This document shows positions 1 through 5,154 of a stretch of 5,251 nucleotides of DNA, piece after piece. The notes under the pieces were generated by a model. It ran no database searches and was not told where the DNA came from. It saw only the letters and a list, made by a program, of their open reading frames with translations. How positions within the stretch are numbered: position 1 is the first letter of the stretch; every line of letters starts with the position of its first letter. The stretch comes from Campylobacteraceae bacterium (GTDB lineage Bacteria > Campylobacterota > Campylobacteria > Campylobacterales > JALSKU01): NCBI GenBank assembly GCA_015488975.1, contig WFMT01000078.1:1-5251 (forward strand). The letters run 5' to 3'. Position numbers and translations under genes: made by a program.

Positions 1-117
1 CCTCGTGGTTTTGACATACCTCCTTTCAAAAGAGAAGGAAATAAGTTGGTATTGGGTCTTGACAGTCCGGAGTATCGAAAGTTAGTAAAAGAACATGCAA
101 CATTAAATAAAGCTTAG
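1..117 (+). CDS. petA: Ubiquinol-cytochrome c reductase iron-sulfur (Rieske) subunit, C-terminal end only
   Basis: This is the 3' end of a gene that begins before the window: frame 1 is open from base 1 and ends at TAG 115-117, giving the last 38 residues. The stretch PRGFDIPPF followed by a short strand (NKLVLGLD) matches the end of the Rieske fold, where a Pro-rich segment (the equivalent of PAPxxLxxPPY) follows the cluster-binding loops and leads into the last beta strand. The two [2Fe-2S] boxes (CTHLG and CPCHG type) would lie upstream and cannot be seen. The Rieske protein takes the first electron from quinol at the Qo site of complex III and passes it to the c-type cytochrome. Eight bases separate it from the cytochrome b gene, so it is the first gene of a petABC operon. 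The assignment rests on this short tail plus the unmistakable neighbours. Confidence 0.85.
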   Translation, partial: PRGFDIPPFKREGNKLVLGLDSPEYRKLVKEHATLNKA

Positions 118-125
118 GGGGAAAT

Positions 126-1349
126 ATGGCACATTTTACAAAAGCAACAAGCGTTCATGATTGGGTTAATCAACGCTTAGGAATTGACACTCTTCGTCGG
201 GTACTCGCAACTGAATACTGGATACCGAAAAATATAAATTTTTTATGGGCTATGGGAATGGTACTGGCAGTTACTTTTGCTTTACTGTTAATATCCGGTT
301 TATTTTTACTTATGTATTATCAGCCAAATACACATTTAGCATTTGACAGCGTAAATGATATTATAATGAGGCAAGTTCCTTATGGCTGGCTTTTTAGAGA
401 TATCCATGCTGTTGCTGCTTCATTGATATTTTTGATTATCTATATACATATGTTTACCGGTATTTATTATGGTTCATATAAAAACGGTAGAGAAATGATT
501 TGGATTTCAGGAATGCTCTTATATGTTACATTTTCAGCAGAAGCATTCAGTGGATATATGCTTCCTTGGGGACAGCTAAGTTATTGGGCAGGTACAGTTA
601 TCACTGACTTGTTTAGCTTAGGTTCTTTACATGCAGCAGGGCTTGTTGAATGGATTCGTGGAGGATATACTCCAGGACAGGCTTTTTTAAGTCGTTTCTT
701 TGCATTACATGTTGTTTTGCTGCCACTTGCAGTTATAGGACTTATAGGATTGCATTTTGGTGCTCTTCGAATACCGCATGTAAACAACCAAGACGGAGAA
801 GAGATTGATTTTGATGCAGAAGCTAAAAAATACAAAAGCGGAGATAAAAAAGGTTCCAAAGTTATCGCCTTTTCAAATGACTTTATGAGTAAAGATTTAT
901 TTATTGTAAGTATATATTTGATTTTCTTCTTTTATCTGGTTCTCTTCCATAACGGCTTTGCATTAGATCCTATAAACTTTGTTCCAGCAGACCCTATGCA
1001 CACTCCAGCTAGCGTTGAGCCTGAGTGGTACTTTTTATGGTCATATGATATCTTAAGAGGTTTTTCAAAAAATCCAGGACTTATAGCTTTTGCATTTGCA
1101 CAGGGTATATTCTTCTTCTTACCATTTTTAGACAGAAGTCCAAATGCTACTCCAGCTAGCAAAAGAGGTATATTTTTTGTATGGTTTTGGTTGTTGGTCA
1201 TAGATATGACTGCTCTTACCATAATGGGAAAATTACCACCAGAAGGAGGATACAGAACTACTGGTATTGTATTTGCATATATATTTATAGGGTTGTGGAT
1301 AATATTTCCATTTATCACAAAATTAGAAAAAAAAGTTACAGGGAGATAG
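126..1349 (+). CDS. petB: Cytochrome b subunit of the bc1 complex (complex III)
   Basis: This 407-residue integral membrane protein carries both b haems and the two quinone sites of complex III. Eight hydrophobic helices are visible (roughly residues 37-66, 92-116, 124-146, 188-213, 256-278, 317-336, 348-368, 378-398), so it is a one-piece cytochrome b, not split into b6 and subunit IV. Haem ligands are His94 and His108 in helix B, and His195 and His210 in helix D. The Qo motif PEWY is at 299-302. The helix C segment around FSGYMLPWGQ (141-150) is also typical. A charged cytoplasmic loop (about 222-256) joins helices D and E. The helix D histidines have 14 residues between them, as in cytochrome b6, rather than the mitochondrial 13. 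The start is supported by AGGGGG at 116-121, four bases before the ATG and overlapping the Rieske stop. In this phylum the quinol donor is usually menaquinol; that is inferred, not visible. Confidence 0.97.
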   Translation: MAHFTKATSVHDWVNQRLGIDTLRRVLATEYWIPKNINFLWAMGMVLAVTFALLLISGLFLLMYYQPNTHLAFDSVNDIIMRQVPYGWLFRDIHAVAASLIFLIIYIHMFTGIYYGSYKNGREMIWISGMLLYVTFSAEAFSGYMLPWGQLSYWAGTVITDLFSLGSLHAAGLVEWIRGGYTPGQAFLSRFFALHVVLLPLAVIGLIGLHFGALRIPHVNNQDGEEIDFDAEAKKYKSGDKKGSKVIAFSNDFMSKDLFIVSIYLIFFFYLVLFHNGFALDPINFVPADPMHTPASVEPEWYFLWSYDILRGFSKNPGLIAFAFAQGIFFFLPFLDRSPNATPASKRGIFFVWFWLLVIDMTALTIMGKLPPEGGYRTTGIVFAYIFIGLWIIFPFITKLEKKVTGR

Positions 1350-1350
1350 C

Positions 1351-2295
1351 ATGAGAGGATTTATAAGCTTAATAATTATAATAATATTTACATCGGTAAC
1401 ATACTATTTTATCGGACCTGTTGCACACTCAATCGAGGGTGGAGCAAAAGTTGCTGATTCTCATTATTCCTATGCTGATATTCCTGCACTAAAACTTCAA
1501 GGGAATGTGGCAAAAGGTAAAGCACTGGTTATGGGAGCTGGAGCTTGTGTGGGATGTCATAGCATTGAAGTTGCCGGTATTAAACCAAGCATGTCACCGG
1601 ATGTTGCCGCGAAAGCTTACGGAGTTATGCCACCTGATTTAAGCAATGCAGGCGTTATTTACAGCCCTAAGTTTTTGGCTGCTTATATAGCAGATCCAGT
1701 TCATGCTATGAAGCTTGGAAGTAAGTTTAATGCACAAACAGGAAAAACCTTTCCAATGCCAGCCTTTGCTGGAGCAGGCGGTAACAAACAACAAGAAATT
1801 GCGGATATGGTTGCTTACTTAAAATCAATAGCCATAAGCAAAGATAAATTGACACCAAAACTTGCGTTTGAAGATTCTTGTGGCCGTTGTCATGCTATAA
1901 GATATGAAAAATGGACACAAATCGGTACAACACCTAAGTTTAAAAATAAAAAACAAAAATTAGCATTTGAATTAAAAGTTGCTGATTATCAAGATTCGCT
2001 ACATAAATATTTAGGAAGTCTGCCTCCTGATTTATCAACAATAGTAGAGTCTAAAACAGATCATTTCATAAATACTTTTGTGCAAAATCCTCAAAATCAC
2101 ATAAAAGGGACAGCTATGCCTCGAGTAGGTATAACTGCTGATACTGCAAAAAAAGTTATGGCGTATTTAGAAAAATCCGGAAATCCTACCCAAGCTGAAA
2201 GAGAATCACTTGGTAAAGATATTATGATTTATCTTGTCATAATGGCAATATTTGCTTTCTTATGGAAACAATCAGTCTGGAAAGACTTACACTAA
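1351..2295 (+). CDS. petC: Membrane-anchored dihaem cytochrome c subunit of the bc1 complex (replaces cytochrome c1)
   Basis: This 314-residue protein accepts electrons from the Rieske centre and delivers them to soluble cytochromes. An uncleaved signal-anchor-like helix lies at residues 3-24 and a second hydrophobic helix at about 290-305, leaving a periplasmic domain between. There are two haem c sites, CVGCH (66-70) and CGRCH (177-181), with likely Met ligands Met136 (in FPMP) and Met256 (in GTAMP). The two halves look like an internal duplication: each has CxxCH, then PPDLS (94-98 and 225-229), then a helix ending in DP or NP, then the Met loop. This fits the dihaem cytochrome c of Campylobacterota bc1 operons and not monohaem mitochondrial-type cytochrome c1. 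GGGAG at 1341-1345 lies five bases before the ATG, and one base separates the cytochrome b stop from this start, implying coupled translation. It is the last gene of the operon; a hairpin follows six bases after the stop. Confidence 0.93.
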   Translation: MRGFISLIIIIIFTSVTYYFIGPVAHSIEGGAKVADSHYSYADIPALKLQGNVAKGKALVMGAGACVGCHSIEVAGIKPSMSPDVAAKAYGVMPPDLSNAGVIYSPKFLAAYIADPVHAMKLGSKFNAQTGKTFPMPAFAGAGGNKQQEIADMVAYLKSIAISKDKLTPKLAFEDSCGRCHAIRYEKWTQIGTTPKFKNKKQKLAFELKVADYQDSLHKYLGSLPPDLSTIVESKTDHFINTFVQNPQNHIKGTAMPRVGITADTAKKVMAYLEKSGNPTQAERESLGKDIMIYLVIMAIFAFLWKQSVWKDLH

Positions 2296-2300
2296 AATTC

Positions 2301-2328
2301 TGCATGTCCTGCTAAAACAGGGCATGCA
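2301..2328 (+). terminator. Strong hairpin after petC, possible terminator or mRNA 3'-end stabiliser
   Basis: An 11-pair stem (TGCATGTCCTG with CAGGGCATGCA, one G-U pair) closes a six-base loop, CTAAAA. It starts six bases after the petC stop codon and its arms are more GC-rich than the surroundings. The sequence after it (AACCTTACAAATC) lacks the run of U expected of a classical intrinsic terminator, so it may instead stabilise the petABC mRNA end or act with Rho. Read on the minus strand, the tail AGAATTTT is only modestly T-rich. The stem is read directly from the sequence; its role is inferred. Confidence 0.55.
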
Positions 2329-2364
2329 ACCTTACAAATCAAACTTAAAATCAAAACTCGCTTC

Positions 2365-2393
2365 TTGACATTTTGCTTTTTATGATGTATCAT
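2365..2393 (+). promoter_or_regulatory. Sigma70-type promoter for the amrS-amrB-pcm cassette
   Basis: A perfect -35 hexamer TTGACA (2365-2370) is followed after exactly 17 bases by TATCAT (2388-2393), one mismatch from the -10 consensus TATAAT. Transcription would start near base 2400, leaving a 5' leader of about 40 bases before amrS. Many Campylobacterota promoters rely on the -10 box and T-rich upstream DNA with a poor -35, so this well-formed -35 is notable. An inverted repeat TATGAT-GT-ATCATA (2381-2394) covers the -10 box and could bind a repressor, although such AT repeats can arise by chance. Confidence 0.6.
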
Positions 2394-2407
2394 AAAATCA
2401 GTTGAAT

Positions 2408-2430
2408 CTTTTATTTTGCCAAAATTAAAG
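2408..2430 (+). promoter_or_regulatory. Imperfect 23-base palindrome between promoter and amrS ribosome binding site, candidate operator
   Basis: CTTTTATTTTG (2408-2418) and CAAAATTAAAG (2420-2430) are inverted copies with one mismatch around a single central C. The element would lie at about +8 to +30 of the predicted transcript and abuts the ribosome binding site AGGAG (2431-2435). Its near-zero spacer suits a dimeric repressor site in DNA better than an RNA hairpin, though a looser hairpin is possible. It is almost all A and T, so chance is a real alternative, and no regulator can be named. Confidence 0.3.
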
Positions 2431-2440
2431 AGGAGATATA

Positions 2441-3433
2441 ATGAAATATTATAGAGTGAGCCAAAATAAACATAAAATAACTTGTCTTTTATGTAAACAT
2501 TATTGCCAACTTGCAAATAATCAAGTAGGAGTCTGTGGTGTCAATCAAAATGTAAATGGTGAACTAAAAAACTTGGTATACGGATATCCTGTGGCTTTAA
2601 ATATAGATCCGATAGAAAAAAAGCCTCTTTATCACTTTTTACCAGGAAGCCTGGCTCTTAGTTTTGGAACTGTAGGGTGTAATTTTAAATGTCCTTTTTG
2701 CCAAAATTGGAATATTTCTCAAACTCACGATATAAATAAAAATATCAAAGTCTCTCCAGATGAAATGGTAGAGCTTGCCTTTGAACATAACTGCAAATCC
2801 ATAGCTTATACATATAACGAACCTACTATTTTTTATCCTTACGCCAAAGATATCGGACTTATTGCCAAAGAAAGAGGATTGAAAAATATATTTGTCAGCA
2901 ATGGATTTGAGACTCAAGAAATCATTAAAGACATGCCAAATTGGTTGGATGCTGCTAATATAGATCTTAAAAGTTGGGATGAAAAATACTATAAAAAAAT
3001 TTTAAAAGGTGGACTTGAAGCAGTAAAAGATACATTGCGTTTGATGGCAAATGAGGGTATTTGGATAGAAGTTACCACTCTTTTAATCGAGGGTGAAAAT
3101 GATAAAAATGAACAACTTGAAGAAATGGCAGAATTTATAGCAGGTGAGCTTGGAGATTTCATACCTTGGCACTTGAGTGCTTTTCACCCGGATTATAAGA
3201 TGAAAGATCACAATACCACAGAGTTAAAAACCCTACAAAGAGCTTACGCTATAGCTAAAAAAGCGGGATTACATTATGTTTATCTTGGTAATGTGGCTGT
3301 ATCTGGTGATACATATTGCCCAAATTGCGGCAAACTACTAATAGACAGAACAGGCTATAGTGTAACTGTAAACAATATCATTCAAGGTTGTTGTCCAAAT
3401 TGTAATACAATTATAGAAGGAGTATGGGAATGA
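2441..3433 (+). CDS. amrS: AmmeMemoRadiSam system radical SAM enzyme
   Basis: This 330-residue cytosolic radical SAM enzyme belongs to the pyruvate-formate-lyase-activase-like branch (COG1180 type). The cluster motif CxxxCxxC is Cys80, Cys84, Cys87 (CNFKCPFC) and would hold the [4Fe-4S] cluster that cleaves S-adenosylmethionine. Before it is a Cys-rich N-terminal box (Cys15, Cys18, Cys22, Cys32; CLLCKHYC then GVCG) typical of this subfamily. YTYNEPTIF (123-131) and NIDLKSWD (173-180) are further family signatures. The C-terminus is a zinc-ribbon-like tail with CPNC (293-296) and CCPNC (317-321). AGGAG at 2431-2435 lies five bases before the ATG. Its stop overlaps the next start as ATGA. The immediate MEMO-family neighbour separates it from other PFL-activase-like proteins. 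The reaction and substrate are unknown to me; the system name records co-occurrence of AMMECR1, MEMO and radical SAM proteins. Confidence 0.92.
   Translation: MKYYRVSQNKHKITCLLCKHYCQLANNQVGVCGVNQNVNGELKNLVYGYPVALNIDPIEKKPLYHFLPGSLALSFGTVGCNFKCPFCQNWNISQTHDINKNIKVSPDEMVELAFEHNCKSIAYTYNEPTIFYPYAKDIGLIAKERGLKNIFVSNGFETQEIIKDMPNWLDAANIDLKSWDEKYYKKILKGGLEAVKDTLRLMANEGIWIEVTTLLIEGENDKNEQLEEMAEFIAGELGDFIPWHLSAFHPDYKMKDHNTTELKTLQRAYAIAKKAGLHYVYLGNVAVSGDTYCPNCGKLLIDRTGYSVTVNNIIQGCCPNCNTIIEGVWE
3417..3422 (+). promoter_or_regulatory. Ribosome binding site that decides the amrB start
   Basis: AAGGAG at 3417-3422, inside the last codons of amrS, lies seven bases before the ATG at 3430 but only one base before the ATG at 3424. 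The 3430 start also gives the common ATGA stop-start overlap with amrS. It is therefore preferred over the longer reading, which would add Met-Gly. Confidence 0.75.
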
Positions 3434-4227
3434 GTACAAGAAAAATGACAGTAGCAGGAGCATTTTATCCAAACGAACATGCTGAAATAGAAAATATGTT
3501 TGAGCATTATAATGATATATTAGATAAAAACTTGAAACAAAATAAGATCTTAAGTATAAAACCAAGAGCCATAATAGTTCCCCACGCCGGATATATCTAC
3601 TCCGCTTTTACAGCGAATATTGCTTACAGGGTGCTTGCAAATACCAAAGCAAAAAGAGCTGTTGTCATAGGACCTAGCCATAAAATATATTTAAGTGGGA
3701 GCAGCATTAGTGAGTATGATGATTATCAAACACCCTTTGGTAATTTAAAAATAGATACTAATTTAGTGGAAGAATTAAAAGAGAATTTTGGATTTTCATT
3801 TATACCAGAAGCTCATAAAGAGCATAGCACAGAAGTGCAAATGCCTTTTTTAAAAAGATATATGAAAGATATAAGTGTCGTTGAGATAATTTACGGGAAT
3901 GAAAAGCCGGAGCATTTGGAAAGAGTTATTGATTATATTTTAAAAGACGATGAAAGTGTTGTTATTATCAGCAGTGATTTAAGTCATTACTATGATTTAC
4001 AAAAAGCAAATAAGTTGGATGGTATTTGTTTGGAAGCAATACAAAATCTAAAAACCAATGAACTTCATCAAGGATGTGAAGCATGCGGAAAGATAGGGAT
4101 TGAAGCGATTGTACTTACAGCTATTGTAAATCATTTAAAGCCTATATTGCTCGATTATAGAACAAGTGCGGATGCAAGTGGCGATAAAAATGAAGTTGTA
4201 GGCTATATGAGTGCCGCATTTATATAA
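3430..4227 (+). CDS. amrB: AmmeMemoRadiSam system protein B (MEMO1 family)
   Basis: This 265-residue cytosolic protein has the MEMO1 fold, related to non-haem-iron ring-cleaving dioxygenases (LigB-like). Signature blocks in order are AGAFYP (near residue 10), VPHAGYIYS (50-58), GPSHK (82-86), HSTEVQMPF (132-140), SSDLSHYYD (181-189), and CGK near 219. The residues matching the metal-site region of human MEMO1 (His49, His81, Asp189, His192, Cys244) appear as His52, His84, Asp183, His186 and Cys219, so the site looks intact. Human MEMO1 has been reported to bind copper and iron; whether the bacterial protein is an enzyme is not settled. An extra Cys216 makes a CxxC with Cys219. The protein ends at normal family length with no fused AMMECR1 domain. 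It overlaps amrS by four bases and is 10 bases from pcm. An in-frame ATG at 3424 would give 267 residues but has a poorly spaced ribosome binding site. Confidence 0.93.
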   Translation: MSTRKMTVAGAFYPNEHAEIENMFEHYNDILDKNLKQNKILSIKPRAIIVPHAGYIYSAFTANIAYRVLANTKAKRAVVIGPSHKIYLSGSSISEYDDYQTPFGNLKIDTNLVEELKENFGFSFIPEAHKEHSTEVQMPFLKRYMKDISVVEIIYGNEKPEHLERVIDYILKDDESVVIISSDLSHYYDLQKANKLDGICLEAIQNLKTNELHQGCEACGKIGIEAIVLTAIVNHLKPILLDYRTSADASGDKNEVVGYMSAAFI

Positions 4228-4237
4228 GAAGATGTAA

Positions 4238-4867
4238 ATGTCAAAAAATATGAAAGAATTAGTTGATTTGATGATAGAAAGGGGTATTCTTAAGACACCT
4301 CAATTTATCAATGCATTTTTAAAAGTAGATAGAAAATATTTTGTACCTGTTGAATTTGAAAATGATATTTACACAGATGCCCCTCTTCCAATAGGTAAAA
4401 ACCAAACTATTTCCCAACCCTCTACGGTTGCATTCATGATTGAGCTTTTATCTCCAAAGAAAGCGGATAAGATACTTGATATTGGTTCCGGATCCGGTTG
4501 GAGCACTGCTCTTCTTTGTGAAATTGTCGGCAAAAAAGGTATGGTTACTGGAGTTGAGAGAATTGACGAGATAGTAAAACAAGGCAAAAGCAATCTGGCA
4601 AAATTTAACTTTGGCAAAGAATGCATAATAAAAAAAGCTGATAAAAACATAGGAATACAAGGGGCTAAGTTTGATAAGATTTTAGTATCTGCAAGTGCAA
4701 GAAAGCTTCCCGATGAATTAATAAAACAATTAAATATAAACGGAAAGTTAGTCATTCCTATACAAAACTCTATATTTGAATTTGAAAAAATTTCAGATAC
4801 AATGATTAAGTCAAGAGAGTTTCCGGGATTTGTTTTTGTCCCTCTTATTTACGAAAGGTTAATATAA
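4238..4867 (+). CDS. pcm: Protein-L-isoaspartate O-methyltransferase (PIMT)
   Basis: This 209-residue SAM-dependent methyltransferase is the standard length for bacterial PIMT. It methylates L-isoaspartyl residues in aged proteins and so starts their repair to aspartate. The family substrate loop IGKNQTISQPSTV (52-64), with Ser59, is well conserved, as is SAM motif I, LDIGSGSGWSTALL (80-93). FDKILVSASARKLP (145-158) matches the usual FDxIxVTAAxxxxP strand, and FVPLI (200-204) is the typical C-terminal signature. The second SAM-region motif, normally GDGxxG, reads ADKNIG (134-139), losing two glycines. There is no C-terminal extension of the kind seen in PIMT homologues that modify ribosomal peptides. 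The start at 4238 has a weak purine-rich site (AAGAAGA, 4226-4232) five bases ahead, suggesting coupling to amrB; an ATG at 4250 has no ribosome binding site. The stop overlaps the next start by one base (TAATG). Confidence 0.9.
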   Translation: MSKNMKELVDLMIERGILKTPQFINAFLKVDRKYFVPVEFENDIYTDAPLPIGKNQTISQPSTVAFMIELLSPKKADKILDIGSGSGWSTALLCEIVGKKGMVTGVERIDEIVKQGKSNLAKFNFGKECIIKKADKNIGIQGAKFDKILVSASARKLPDELIKQLNINGKLVIPIQNSIFEFEKISDTMIKSREFPGFVFVPLIYERLI

Positions 4868-5154
4868 TGTGCAAAATTACATTCAACGCATTTTCATTCA
4901 TCAGGGACAAGCTCAAAAAAAACGGTATTGATGATTTTATCAATGCCAAAATAGATATACCAAAAAACAGTTCTATAAATTCTTTTATAGAAAATATATT
5001 ACTATTAAAAAAAGAAGATGTTGAAGCTATTTTTTTAAACGGAAAAGTAGTGTCCAAAGAGACTATCATACAAAATAATGACCGAATCGCTCTTGTGCCT
5101 CCGGGAACTCCCGGCTCATATAGACTAATGCTTGGAATGAAAAAAAAAGATTAG
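4867..5154 (+). CDS. Small beta-grasp (MoaD/ThiS-like) protein with atypical C-terminus
   Basis: This 95-residue protein has the layout of the ubiquitin-like sulfur-carrier superfamily: an N-terminal strand with an FxxFSFIRDKL segment (7-17), a spaced IPKNSSINSFIENI (31-44) matching the strand-helix region, VEAIFLNGKVV (52-62) matching the strand that usually reads xxVaVNgxxv, and NDRIALVPP (71-79) matching the last strand before the tail. MoaD, ThiS and Urm1-like carriers end in Gly-Gly, the site of adenylation and thiocarboxylation. Here the tail is PPGTPG (78-83) followed by 12 more residues, SYRLMLGMKKKD, so it could not act as a carrier without trimming. Translation is coupled to pcm: the ATG overlaps the pcm stop, and GAAAGG (4853-4858) lies eight bases upstream. 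No MoaE, ThiF/MoeB or thiazole genes are present, so neither molybdopterin nor thiamine synthesis is supported. The superfamily is fairly secure; the function is unknown. Confidence 0.72.
   Translation: MCKITFNAFSFIRDKLKKNGIDDFINAKIDIPKNSSINSFIENILLLKKEDVEAIFLNGKVVSKETIIQNNDRIALVPPGTPGSYRLMLGMKKKD

Noticed and set aside
932..1318. 128-codon open frame on the minus strand opposite petB
   Set aside because: It mirrors a well-conserved cytochrome b coding region, has no recognisable domain, and is not needed to explain the DNA.
2292..2516. Minus-strand 74-codon open frame across the intergenic region
   Set aside because: It runs through the hairpin, the + strand promoter and the start of amrS. 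I see no convincing ribosome binding site or family signature.
4232..4237. Minimal ATG-TAA start-stop just before pcm
   Set aside because: Probably chance, overlapping the weak ribosome binding site region. No evidence of regulatory use.
4369..4755. 128-codon open frame on the minus strand opposite pcm
   Set aside because: It lies fully inside a conserved PIMT gene and its translation is low-complexity hydrophobic with no family features.
5101..5114. GC-rich inverted repeat CCGGG-AACT-CCCGG near the end of the beta-grasp gene
   Set aside because: Only five base pairs, inside codons for the PPGTPG motif. Protein constraint explains it, and no U-tract follows.
5140..5148. Run of nine A near the 3' end of the beta-grasp gene, possible slippage site
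   Set aside because: A frameshift here would change only the last few residues (adding about 18 in one frame). It encodes a plain Lys run in an AT-rich genome.
4238..5154. pcm plus small protein as an imiditide-type ribosomal peptide pathway (PIMT homologue modifying a small precursor)
   Set aside because: The PIMT has normal length without the extra C-terminal domain of those enzymes, and the small protein looks like a folded beta-grasp domain and not a precursor peptide.
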